Below, in pieces: positions 11,040 through 26,777 of a DNA stretch of 64,000 nt. The notes below the pieces were generated by a model that worked only from the letters and a program-made list of their open reading frames with translations, was not told where the DNA came from and ran no database searches. Both the position numbers and the translations under genes were made by a program. Location of the stretch: NCBI GenBank assembly GCA_035578905.1, contig JAQJVL010000156.1, forward strand, positions 62,001 to 126,000. The letters are read 5' to 3'. Position 1 is the stretch's first letter. The number at the start of each line of letters is the position of its first letter. This stretch comes from Stictocephala bisonia (taxonomy: Eukaryota; Arthropoda; Insecta; Hemiptera; Membracidae).

Positions 11040-14000
11040 TGTGAATTCAGTATCCGCCAGGGCGGGTGGGCTGGCGGATGGGGCAATACCACCTTCCTCG
11101 TGTAATGGGTGGGCGGGTGGAGTGTGAAGTACGTTACCACACAATTTCAATAACAAACGTAAATGGATGGGTGAGAGAACTGTCAAACTGTGTTTGTGTT
11201 GTTAAGAGAACCTCAACACCTTAGGTGTGGAGGTAAATAGGAAATTGCGAACAACAAACCAAATATTGTGTGAATGGGTAGAGAGACTGTCTACATATAT
11301 TTGTGCCAGATATCAAACAACTGTAATCCTGTTTCGTAGCAAATTTTATACCAATCTGCAGAATTACTTGATGTTTTTGTTTAATGTGTTCTTGGATGAA
11401 CTAAAAATCACACAGGTCTTAGACACAGGAGACGTCAGGGATTGTCAATTTATTGAAAAACCAGCAATCATTTTTTTTTAATAAAGCATGCAGTCTTATT
11501 CTACTGGACCTGCCCTATCCAACAGTATATATTTCACCTCAAAGCAGTAAATTTTTGGGGATTTAATGATTACTGAATGTCTTGAGATCGTATACATATG
11601 TTTTAATTTGAGTTCAAGTTTTATCAGTGTAAAGAAGCTTTCCGCCAAAATTACAGCTGTCTGTCATTGGTCACTACAATTTAAAGTGACATTTCCCTAA
11701 TTTCCTACCATTGGATGAGAAATTGGACAGTTTCACACTCCTGTGAAGAAGGGACTCTTTTATGAAAAAATGGTGGGCTCTTCTTTCACTCAAATAATAG
11801 TAGTGATGAAGAAGAATTAAATACAATATCATTATTACTTTAAGCTGATGTTTATTTTAGTAGTATTGGTAATTAAATACACTTTCAAGAAGCCCCTGAA
11901 AATCGATTCCTTGTTGAAAAAGTGGTTAAATATAAATTTTTAATTCTTGAGTAGGTTGATTTTAGCCCCGGAAACCTAGTTTTTTAAGTGATAGTGAAAA
12001 ACCAACTTTTTTTAATTGAATTTTTCAACAGTTTTCTTTTTTTATTTTATTTCTTTTTTAATGCTGAATAAGAATATGTAGTTTTTCAACCAAATTAATT
12101 TTTGGACCGAAAAATAAACTTCTAACTTACCTTAACAAACATAACCAAACTCTTCCTAATGGTCTACATACTCAACAAAAATTCATAATTTGCATTAAAT
12201 TTAGGTCCTTGGCCTCTGTGACAGTCTACCGGCTGTCACTCCGGCAAGAATACGTACAAATTTATTTTTGGTGGCTAGTCTTTGGTCCTATTAACATTGT
12301 GCTTATGGGCACCAATGGCGATTTGCTGCGAATGTAGTTTTCCCTTGATGTCTCAAGAAACAATTGTCATAGACTAAAATAGTTTCAAATTCCTGTTCAG
12401 CATGAAAAACTACATCATAATATAACAATTATGAAAAAAATCACGAAAAATAAGAGATTAATCGAAAAATAACATTTTCAAAAGTTGAGATTTAGATTTT
12501 TTTTGGTAATTATGCACTTTCTTGCCACCTCTGAAAATACGATTTTTTGTTGAAAAAGTGGTGAAATATGATTTTATATATCTTGAGGAGTTTGATTTTA
12601 TCCGCGGAAAACACATTTTTTATCGAAAACTCGAAAAACTAGTTTTTTATCTGTTAGTGAAAAAACCAACTTTTTAAAAATTGTTATTTTTCTACAACTA
12701 TTTTCATTTCTCATGTTTTTTTGTGCTGAACACAAATATATAACTGGTTTTATTGTAAAATTTTTGTTTCATCTCGAAAAATGCATTTTTTAATGACATA
12801 ACCTAATTGTCTATTTTATCAACAAAAATTCCTAATTTGCGTTAAATTCGAGAGTTTGGCCTCCGTGATGGCCTACTGGCCGTCTCTCCGACGGGAATAT
12901 AGGTGAATTCGGGTTTTGTGATTATAGTTGTTTTATATAATGATTGCGTAGTGGCCACTAATCGTGATTCGCCGCGATATTATTTTTCCATTATATCTCA
13001 AGAAATATTTGTAATAGACCAAAATAGTTTTCAAATTTGTATTCAGCGCAAAAAAAAAACACATAAAAAATAAAAAAAAAAACGAAAAAAAAGGGCACTT
13101 TTTCCCTTTTGAGGGGTTTATATAAAAAAAAATACTAAAAAGTTGTGCCAAATGGTTTTTGGGTTTAATTTAAACACTTTTTGCCACCAAACAAATTTGG
13201 AACTTTTTTGTTTTGAAATGGGTCAGAATTGGTTAAATTTTCAGGGAATTTTTAATTTTTTTCTTTCCCGGGCGGAAAAAACGTTTTTTTAAAACCGAAA
13301 AATTAAAAATTCCAATGTAAAAACTTTTAGTTTTTTTTGGGTCTTTTTTTCCGTTAATTTAAATGGTTTTTTAAAATCATCTTTTTTTTTTTTTTCAATG
13401 TTTTTTTTGCGCTAAATTAAAAATTTTGGGAAAACTATTTTTGGGTCTTTTTTCAAATATTTCTGGGAAAAAATAACGGAAAAACTACTGTCGCGGCAGA
13501 TCGCGATTAGCGGCCAAAACCGGCCATTATATACAACAAAATTTATCAAAAAAAAAACCGAATTCACCTATTTTTTCCCGCCGGAGTGAGGGCCGGAAAG
13601 GCCCCGTCACGGGGGCCCCAAATGCTCAAAATTTAACGAAATTTACGAATTTTTGTTGAAAAAATGAAAATTTGGGGATAATTTAAGGTTATGTTTTTTT
13701 ATTTTCGTAAAAAAAGTGCTTTTTTTGAACTGAAAAAAAAAATTTTTTACTACAAAACCAATTATTTTATTTGTTTTTTCCAGCAAAAAAAAACACAAAA
13801 GAAAATGGAAAAAAATTGTCGAAAAAAAAAGTTTAAAAAAAAAATTTTGGTTTTTTTTCCATTATTTTTAATAAAAACCTGGGTTTTTTTTTCAAATTTT
13901 TGGGAAAAAAAATTTGATTTTTCCCGCGGATGAAATAAAAACTCCTCAAAGTTAAAAACTCATTTTTCCCCATTTTTTTAAAACTGAAATCGTATTTTTA

Positions 14001-14604
14001 GAGGTGGCAAAAAAAGTCCCTAATTACCAGTTTTTCTTTTTTTTTTTTGAAAAATCGCTAGGGTCCCAAAAAAAACCCATAGGGCCCTATCTCGGAAAAT
14101 ACAGGCCAATTCTGGGACCCTTTTCCCCAACAAAATTTTTCCAAATTTTTTTTGGGTGGCAAAAAAACGCATAAATACCTTTTTTCCCCTTATAAAAGGC
14201 CCCTAAAATTAATTCCGCAAAAATAAAAAATCCCTTTTTTTCCCCTTTATTCAGGCCCTGAATTTAATTTCCGCAGAATAAAGAATTTTTCTGGTAAAAA
14301 AAAGCCCAAAATTGGCAAGGCGTCTGGAAACCCAAAAAAATCCCGAAATTATTTTTTAAATTATAATGGTTAGTAGCAGCACTGCAGAGCGTAGAGACTA
14401 ACTGTTCAATCAGTGTATAAGCCTACCCTGTCCCTGTTCTGTACAGGTATTCTAAACAACGCTACAGTAATAACCTTACTTATTAATCTAATAATTTATT
14501 TGACAAGAATTTAATTTTGTACTTACAGCTATTTCTGCCTTTCTCTTTACTAAATCAGCTAAATCTGCACGAGTATCAATGGTAGAAACATTTTTTGATG
14601 TCAT
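3488..14604 (-). CDS. MEAF6: MEAF6/Eaf6 homologue, histone acetyltransferase complex subunit (partial, 3 exons)
   Basis: Spliced product: exon 1 14604-14527 (26 codons), exon 2 8663-8460 (68 codons), exon 3 3521-3488 (11 codons plus 1 nt). Exon 2 encodes the family's signature block [17 protein letters not shown], then [13 protein letters not shown] and [15 protein letters not shown], nearly identical to animal MEAF6. The N-terminus has [15 protein letters not shown], the start of the family's coiled coil. MEAF6 (yeast Eaf6) is a small nuclear scaffold subunit of the NuA4/TIP60, HBO1 and MOZ/MORF acetyltransferase complexes. Splice sites are canonical and phases fit (0, 0, 1). The 3' end, a basic serine-rich tail in other animals, was not found. 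The gene spans more than 11 kb because its introns are full of transposons. It is head to head with POLR2F. Confidence 0.9.
4395..5654 (+). pseudogene. Reverse transcriptase domain, 5'-truncated LINE ORF2
   Basis: The open frame begins at the truncation point without a native start and runs 419 codons to TGA. RT motifs in order: [13 protein letters not shown], motif [16 protein letters not shown], motif [16 protein letters not shown], catalytic YADDT at about 4849-4863, then [17 protein letters not shown] and a conserved thumb; it ends [10 protein letters not shown], a common LINE ORF2 C-terminus. The N-terminal endonuclease is absent, so it cannot mobilise itself, although the surviving frame has no stops, suggesting a fairly recent insertion. 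The ATG at 4677 is internal, not the real start. Confidence 0.85.
4395..5777 (+). mobile_element. 5'-truncated non-LTR retrotransposon (Jockey/CR1-like)
   Basis: A reverse transcriptase fragment, then a short 3' UTR with AATAAA (about 5738) and a 7-bp tandem tail (ATTGTCT)n ending near 5777. The abrupt 5' start inside the RT fingers and the oligonucleotide-repeat tail indicate target-primed reverse transcription with 5' truncation. CR1/Jockey-type clade is inferred from the RT motifs and the non-poly(A) tail. Confidence 0.8.
6290..6660 (-). pseudogene. Protein-like degenerate frame of unknown origin
   Basis: One minus-strand frame reads as plausible protein for over 100 codons with two in-frame TAG codons. 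Recognisable stretches include [38 protein letters not shown] and [21 protein letters not shown] do not recognise the family. It lies in MEAF6 intron 2 and could be a decayed transposon ORF or a retrocopy of a host gene. Confidence 0.25.
6661..7658. other. AT-rich intronic sequence, no feature seen
   Basis: Part of MEAF6 intron 2. Short ORFs on the plus strand (6535-6816, 7131-7473) have low-complexity lysine- or phenylalanine-rich content and show no family signature. Confidence 0.5.
7659..8053 (+). repeat. 200-bp tandem duplication of the MITE left end
   Basis: Two copies with a period of exactly 200 bp, starting CCCTAGGTTAGTGTGGTGAG at 7659 and 7859. They differ at only a few positions (for example GAAAATCT versus GAAAGTCT, and a T-run length). 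Confidence 0.85.
7659..8289. mobile_element. piggyBac-like MITE with duplicated left end
   Basis: TTAA (7655-7658) followed by CCCTAGGTTAGTGTGGTG; the right end in reverse complement is TTAA (8290-8293) followed by CCCTACGTTAGTGTGGCG. TTAA duplication plus a CCCTA terminus are diagnostic of piggyBac-type elements. The left 200 bp, including the TIR, occurs twice in tandem (7659-7858 and 7859-8053). No transposase. Confidence 0.75.
8460..8663 (-). CDS. MEAF6: MEAF6 coding exon 2 (conserved core)
   Basis: 204 nt, phase 0 to 0, between a TTTTTTTAG acceptor and a GTGAGT donor. It contains the most conserved part of the protein, from ETLANLERQ to [10 protein letters not shown]. An ORF reading through the donor (to 8445) is an artefact of intron retention. 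Confidence 0.92.
8782..8925 (+). repeat. SINE-like element with tRNA-Leu-type head
   Basis: GTGGCTGAGCGATCTAAGGCG at 8797-8817 closely matches the A box and D-arm of tRNA-Leu/Ser (an RNA polymerase III promoter). The following body (AGTATGCAACTTATTCTGCG ... CCAACAGTATAGGTATCACG) recurs without the head at about 9335-9432 and 11480-11570. No intact tRNA cloverleaf follows, so it is a retroposon head, not a tRNA gene. Confidence 0.5.
8933..9266. mobile_element. Pogo-like MITE (TCCGACA ends)
   Basis: The left end CAGTACACTCTTGATACTCC with CGACA and the right end CAGTTTAATCTTGATAATCC with CGACA (reverse complement) form imperfect TIRs, flanked by TA at 8931-8932 and 9267-9268. A related element occupies 19371-19776. 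Confidence 0.6.
9335..9432 (+). repeat. SINE-body repeat, second copy
   Basis: GTATGCAGTCTTATTCTAAATG...CTATCTAACAGTATATGTCTCACC...GGAAGAAATTTTT repeats the body of the element at 8820-8925 and the copy at 11480-11570. It directly precedes the first minisatellite block. Confidence 0.5.
9495..9935 (+). repeat. 36-bp minisatellite, block 1 (about 12 units)
   Basis: Units of about 36 bp contain CCCATACACGTACAGTGGTA followed by TTGACCCACCCGC. Variants CATACACATACAG and GTATAG occur and a few units are short. The GTATTGACC variant predominates. Because the unit length is a multiple of three, long spurious ORFs arise on both strands. Confidence 0.92.
9936..10229. other. Non-repetitive spacer between minisatellite blocks
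   Basis: AT-rich, no ORF of interest. Its right end (about 10190-10225) carries TTCTAAGGAATAGTCAGCCT, the 3' region of the SINE family seen at 24.1 and 28.3 kb, so a SINE fragment may have split the minisatellite. Confidence 0.45.
10230..10802 (+). repeat. 36-bp minisatellite, block 2 (about 16 units)
   Basis: Same unit as block 1 but dominated by a GTACTGACCC variant, with CATACTCGTACAG and GGCATTGATCC sub-variants. The block-specific variants show that the two arrays diverged and homogenised separately. Confidence 0.92.
10815..10858 (-). repeat. Inverted minisatellite unit
   Basis: ACCACCGTACGTGTATGGGT followed by GGGCGGGCGGG is one 36-bp unit in the opposite orientation to the array ending at 10802. 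Further inverted, more decayed GGGCGGGTGGG units lie beyond the TG tract at 11058-11120. Confidence 0.7.
10882..11040 (+). repeat. (TG)n microsatellite with interruptions
   Basis: About 155 bp of alternating TG, interrupted by a GCGGCG and CGCG patch around 10960-10985. ORFs made of Cys-Val or His-Thr repeats are artefacts. Alternating purine-pyrimidine tracts of this length can adopt Z-DNA. Confidence 0.95.
11058..11120 (-). repeat. Decayed inverted minisatellite units
   Basis: CAGGGCGGGTGGGCTGGCGG and, about 50 bp on, AATGGGTGGGCGGGTGGAGT are the G-rich complement of the 36-bp unit, so the TG tract is bracketed by opposed minisatellite sequence. Confidence 0.6.
11480..11570 (+). repeat. 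SINE-body repeat, third copy
   Basis: GCATGCAGTCTTATTCTACTGG...CTATCCAACAGTATATATTTCACC matches the blocks at 8820-8925 and 9335-9432. A plus-strand ORF (11227-11481) just upstream shows no recognised signature. Confidence 0.5.
11640..11879 (+). repeat. Left half of a dispersed repeat split by an insertion
   Basis: CTCCTGTGAAGAAGGGACTC and TTTATGAAAA, then AGCTGATGTTTATT, match 62868-62990. The sequence that follows there (GGTTAGTAGCAACACTG, 63312) is found here only after 14367, so about 2.5 kb has been inserted between the two halves. Confidence 0.5.
11880..14045. repeat. Complex repeat: tandem units with an opposed arm
   Basis: Related units of about 640 bp begin near 11880, 12519 and 13167 (landmarks CTGAAAATACGATTTTTTG, GTTGAAAAAGTGGT). 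Each forward unit contains a GGCCTCTGTGACAG...CTGTCACTCCGGC hairpin-like block (12210-12245, 12860-12895). From about 13300 the same landmarks run in the opposite orientation (CCGGAGTGAGGGCC at 13582, ...GAGGTGGCAAAAAAAGTCCC near 14000), giving a large imperfect inverted repeat. Related opposed-orientation units occupy 20085-21880. Probably a foldback-type transposon; no coding capacity seen. The right arm (after about 13030) has poor sequence quality. Confidence 0.6.
14046..14526. other. Degraded repeat tail and MEAF6 5' intron edge
   Basis: 14046-14360 continues the homopolymer-distorted sequence. From about 14367 normal sequence resumes with GGTTAGTAGCAGCACTGCAG and GACTAACTGTTCAATCAGTG, the right half of the dispersed repeat also seen at 63312-63360, and then the MEAF6 exon 1 donor. 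Confidence 0.45.
14527..14604 (-). CDS. MEAF6: MEAF6 coding exon 1
   Basis: The start ATG at 14604 opens [20 protein letters not shown] and the exon ends ...AEIA before a GTAAGT donor at 14526. The start is chosen because the N-terminal heptad region (D-T-R-x-x-L-A-x-L-V-K-R-K) aligns with animal MEAF6 at the expected distance from the ETLANLE block. Family N-termini are variable, so a further upstream start is possible. Confidence 0.85.
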
Positions 14605-14819
14605 TTCAATTGCAAAATTTAGTATTTCTGAGCTGTTGATAACTGTCAACAAACACAACAATTTCAATCCAATCGTTTCAATTCTCGCTCCCCTTTTTTC
14701 ACTTCGATTCTCAATCTAGTTTCATAAACAACCAAAGTAAATTAAATTAGTAACACCATAGACCTATTTTATTATTATTTTTAAAATTAAAAACATGCAA
14801 AAAAAGACCAGTAAATGAT

Positions 14820-17800
14820 CACGAAAAGTTCCCCTTATGGGTCCCTTTTTTTTCCCCTTTGCCAAGCACCTTTAAATTTTTTTCTTTCAAAATGGTTTTT
14901 GCGTTTTTCTGTCCATTTAGCCCCTGTTTTCTTTTTTTGGGTCTCTCCCCTGATTTATTTTCCCCAAATTTAAAAATTTTTGGATTTATAGGTGGATGGG
15001 TCCGAAATTCTTTATAAAATCTGGGCCTGGACAAACCCTTCCGGGATTTCCGAGGCCCACTTTTTGGTTTAAAAAATTTTTTCAGTGTTCTCCAGAAAGA
15101 TTTTTGTTAGTCTTTTTTCGGGAAGAGGGTTTTAAATTTTGCCCGAAAAATTTTTTGGCGTTTTTTTCTGAAAAATCCGCGGCTAATTTGGAAATTTTTT
15201 CCACTCTAGTTCGGGACGAAGTCGGAAATCCTTCATCAGTGAGTCGGGGCCCGAGAATTTTCCCTGGTTTTTCCCGTTCTTCTTTAAGGATGTTTTCAAG
15301 TACCCTTTTTCTGGTCAAATCAAAAGGGGTTTTACTCGGAAAAAAGGACTTCAGGTTTGATGACGGGATTTTATTTGGGGAATTTTTTGGAGGAAAAATT
15401 TATAGGTATTTTTTGTTATATATGTTTTGAGTACGACCAAAAACCCCCTTCATCTTTTTTGGGTCCCGGGGGTCCAAAGGGTTTTAAATTCTTTCCCTGA
15501 TGGTTCAAGGGTTTCTCCTAGGGGGAAAAAACTGAACTCTGTTTCTTTTTCGATATCGCCCTATTTTTTGTTCAAAAATTTTCCCAGGTCACAGAAGTTG
15601 GTTTTTTTCCTTTGTTTTTGAAAAAGAAATCTGTAGGCCAATTTTTTCAGCGCACTTTCCTTTAGGGGTTTTGATTTGGGCAATTGCCCGTAGGCGGGTT
15701 TCGGCCAGGATGGGGTAGGTCATCTGCAAAAGGGCCCGGCAGGTTTAAATTTTGTTTTTATTTTTGGAGATTTTAAAAAGGGGTTCCCGTTTCCTTGTTT
15801 TTTTTTATTTGTTTTTTTCCCCCTTCCCCATGACTTTGTTAGGGCTATGTTGAAAAAAGGGGGGGAGATAAGCCTTTGCCCTTGTCTCACACCAGTTTTT
15901 TTTGGAATTTTTCCGAAAGATTCCCCCTGAACTTTTCTTGGGGAGGGGGGTGTCAGTAATGTCCCAAACGGGGTAAGTGCCCGGCTTCTGGTTTAGTCCG
16001 TTTCTTTTCCCAAAGGTTTTTTAGTAGGGGTTTTCGGTCGAAAGGAGGTTTGTAGGGCTTTCTGGAAAATCGACAAAAGTACAGATGGGGGGTTTTTCTA
16101 CGGGTGTTTCTGTATTTTGGAGGGGTTTTTTTAGGTTTAAAGGGTTTGTTCAGCACGGACCCCTTTTGGGGCCCGAAACCTGCTTGGTATTCCCCCATGA
16201 GTGGTTCTAATTGTTCTTGTTTTTCTTTTCAAAAGGGGGGAGCCGAGAGAATTTTGTAGGGGGCCCGGGAGTAGGGAAAATTCCCCTTTTATTTTTTCAC
16301 GTCTGTTCGGTCTCCCTTTTTTGTAAAGGGACGATGAGGGGATTTGTCCCAAACTTCCGGTAGTTTTTTCTGTTTTCCAAATTTCTTCAAAGATTTTTTG
16401 TGAGTTTTGTTTTTATTTTCTTCCCATGTGTTTTTGTAGTTCGGCCCGTGATGTCATCACTTCCGGGGGCTTTGTTGTTTTTAAGTCGTTGGATATGTCT
16501 TTGAATTTTTGTCTAGGTCAGGGGGGGAGTGAGTTCCCCTGTGTGGGTTCAGGGGGGGTTTTGGTTGGGAAATTTTTAAATGGGGTTTGGGACAGTTAAG
16601 TAGAGACTCAAAGTAAAAGGGCAAGTTCTTTAGTATTTTTTCCCGGTCTGTTAAACGCCAAAATTTTCCCTCCCTTTTTTTTGAAGAAGGGGGTTTCTAG
16701 GGTATATCCCTGGACGGGATTTAAAGACTCTATAGAAGTCCCTAGTATTGGAGTTTCTGGAAATCCCTTTTTCGCCGACTTAAGTTGGTTTTTCCCAATA
16801 TTTCTTGGTTTGCCCGATAAGTTTGGGGGCCCTTTCTTTTTCGGGCTTTCCCCGAAATTCTTTTCGTTTCTGGAGAGCGGTTGCTAATTAAAATTTTTTT
16901 GGTTTGGCAATTTTTTTCATGGGGAAAAATTTCTTGGTCACATTCTTTTGTTTTCCCAAAAGGGGGGGGTTCTGTTTTTTTTCCCTTTTGGGGAAACTGT
17001 TTTGGGGGTTTCTTGTTTATTTTCCCCATGGGGAAATTTTCCCCCGGTTTTTTTCTGGGATTCTCTCCCCTATTTCTTTGAGGGTTTGGAAATTTTTTCC
17101 CGTAGCCCCTGTGTTGACTTTTTTTGGCTTTACCTGGCATTTTGGTAAAGCGTTTTGGGGTTTAATTTGACTTTTAAATTTGGATTAAATGATGATCCGG
17201 TTTGATGTTAGCACCCTGTCGAACCTGAACATTATGTACTTCTTTTTTTGCAGGGAATGAAATAGCTATTTTGGGTCAATCTGTGTTTCCCCCCATTGGG
17301 TGTTTTGGGGGATTTCCCCGGTGAAGAGTTTGTTGGGGTTTTTCCCAAGTGAAAATTTTTCATGATTTTGAGGTCGAACTGTTGGCCCCATCTTTTGATG
17401 AGGCCCCTTTACCATTTTCATTTTGGGGTTTTTTGTGGCAGAGAAAACCCTTTCCCGCTGTTTTCCTGTAGCAAACTCTCTTTGGGCCCAAATTTTTTTT
17501 TTGAAAACTCCTAAGAGTATGGGTTGTTAACCCCTTTTCAGGGAAATTTTTTTGAGAGTTTTTGCTTCGAGTTTGGCCAGAAGTCTTCGTTTTTTGTCTG
17601 TTTTTTACATTTGTTAGTGGGGAGCTTTTAGCATTTTTCCCAAAAGTATAATGGGGGTTTCCACATTGAAGTCTGAGAGTCATTAGTCCCTTTTTTTTAT
17701 TGGTTTTTTTCTTTTACTGAATTTATGATCTTTTTGTGGACTAGAAAGGGCCCTGCCTAGTTTTTGGGGTGGCCTTGCCTACAGTTTTTAATGGGTTTTT

Positions 17801-18595
17801 CTTTTTTGAATATACGGGATTTTCCCCTAGGGCCGCTGTTTCTGTTTTGTGAGTCTTTTTTCTTGAAGGGGTAGTAAATTTGGTTTTTTTGTTGGTCTAA
17901 TTCTGATGTTAAATCTCAGGGTTTAAACCCACTTGAATTTGTGTGTTTATGTTAAAAGGGAAACCCAAAGTAAAGGGTTTTTTTTTGTGGGGAATTTTTT
18001 AGAGAGCTCCGACTTTCTTTGTGTAAGTTCCGGTCCCTCCAGAATTTCCCAATGGCCGGGTTTCCCCTTTCGTATTCACTTGGCGGGTGGATTGGTTTTC
18101 CAAAACCCGGGTTTAAAGTTTTATTTAAATTTCACGATTATAAATGAGCTTTTTTCCCCAAGGTTGAGGGTTTAATTTTTATAGGGAAACGGAGTACAAT
18201 CAGGTGGTTAGTTTTTGAAGGGTGTTTTAAACAGCCGCTCCAACTAGGAGAACAAAACGCTGACCAGAAGGGCCCACCCACAGGGTTTACAGAAAACAAC
18301 GGAATTTTTTGGGGGTTCGCTATTTAGTTTTCACCATAAAAAATATGGCTACCACGGTTTTGGTTTTGGTTCCCTGCCTTTTCCCACCTTTGGGGAGTAC
18401 TTATCCCCTTCCGCTAGCAAAATCATTGACCCGTTTTTTATCCGTGACCCGGGGGGGGCCCCTTTCAGGGGGGCTACCATCCGGGCCCGATGGGGCCCCG
18501 GTTTTTTTAAAAGGTTTTTACTCCTCCCGACCCCCTCATCCCTAAACCAATTTGGAAAGGTTCCCCCCCGGGTTTTCACCGGCATGCTGAGAAAA
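14820..18595 (-). mobile_element. LINE (endonuclease-reverse transcriptase type), heavily frameshifted
   Basis: Fragments of a minus-strand reverse transcriptase appear in shifting frames: GEYQAGF followed by KYRNTRRKTPHLYF and DRKPLLK (about 16195-15980), KILS-type text just upstream (about 16250), KLPEVWDK-like text around 16360, and ILKEEREKPGKILGPRLTDE at about 15270-15210. This order fits a LINE ORF2 lying 5' to 3' on the minus strand. No frame stays open for more than about 130 codons, and changes concentrate in homopolymers (TTTTTT, GGGG, CCCC), so much of the decay may be sequencing error rather than mutation. It separates the MEAF6 and POLR2F promoters. Confidence 0.6.
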
Positions 18596-18718
18596 TTTAT
18601 ATTATTTTTTTTATAATATAAATTTTTTTTATAAATTTTAAAAAATAATTTTTAAAATAAAATATTTTTTATATATTAATTTATTTTATAGGTCTATTTA
18701 TAGTATAAATAGACCTAT
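18596..18718. repeat. AT-rich hairpin-forming tract with 31-bp palindrome
   Basis: 18688-18718 is a perfect palindrome (arms ATAGGTCTATTTATA and TATAAATAGACCTAT around one G), next to about 90 bp of almost pure A/T. It lies between the 5' end of the LINE and the POLR2F first exon. Confidence 0.7.
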
Positions 18719-19016
18719 TTATACTATAATTTAAGTTACGTTAACTCTGCCTTTGGCTGTACCTGCATGCGCTAGACTTCTGTTCTACATTCTATGGTCG
18801 TCAGCGTTGGTAAAAGCGGGGGGTGTCTGTCACACTTCCCTCCCGTCTACACTTAGTCTGGGTTTTGGGCTTTTCGTTTAAATGCCTTCCCTTTTTTTTT
18901 GCATTTTCATAAAGGGTTTGGTTTGGGGGGTTTAAAATTTTCTCTTGATATAAATAATTGAAAAGTTTAAAGGAACATATTTTTGAACATACGCAAAGGC
19001 TTACCAGATACTAATA
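18719..19016 (+). promoter_or_regulatory. POLR2F upstream region / 5' UTR
   Basis: Sequence immediately upstream of the POLR2F start codon. A moderately GC-rich patch (18740-18880) contains AGCGGGGGGTGTCTGTC. No clear TATA box or initiator can be assigned; ubiquitous genes of this kind are often TATA-less. The text at 18850-18940 shows the same homopolymer noise as the LINE. Confidence 0.3.
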
Positions 19017-26323
<7,307 letters not shown>

Positions 26324-26771
26324 ATTATAATTTCTTTGCTTTTGTTTTACAAATTTTTCTACTATGTTTAATTTGTAATGTGTAAAGTTTTATACCTGAT
26401 GCAATTTATTTTAGAAGCTGACAGTTTTAAAATTGTGAAAATTGATCACTTATAAATGTAGGTTTGTATAAATCTTGTTTGTACAAAACATTACTTTCTT
26501 GTTTTATTTTTAACAATGTTGCCCTTCTTTACTCTTTGTTATATTTTGGCAGCTTGTAATAATTTATGATCGAGTTGCAGTTGGGGATGACATCCCGTCA
26601 AAGGATGATTGAATTAAATCATCAATAGACACGTGTTGTGATGATACACATTTTGTAACAAATGTTATTACTAAACCACATTACATGAATCATTTTAACT
26701 ATATTACCAAATAGAATTAATTATTTTTATTTGGTTAAATGTAAATAGACCTCTGGCAGTTGTAACGATGG

Positions 26772-26777
26772 AATAAA
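26772..26777 (+). terminator. Candidate polyadenylation signal for POLR2F
   Basis: First canonical AATAAA downstream of the stop codon, 450 bp away. Its use is not demonstrable from sequence. Confidence 0.25.

Noticed and set aside
10835..11186. Cys-Val and His-Thr repeat ORFs
   Set aside because: Pure (TG)n/(CA)n microsatellite translations.
14819..18585. Many separate small ORFs of 60-144 codons
   Set aside because: They are frame-shifted pieces of one minus-strand LINE, or their shadows, in distorted sequence; none stands as a gene.
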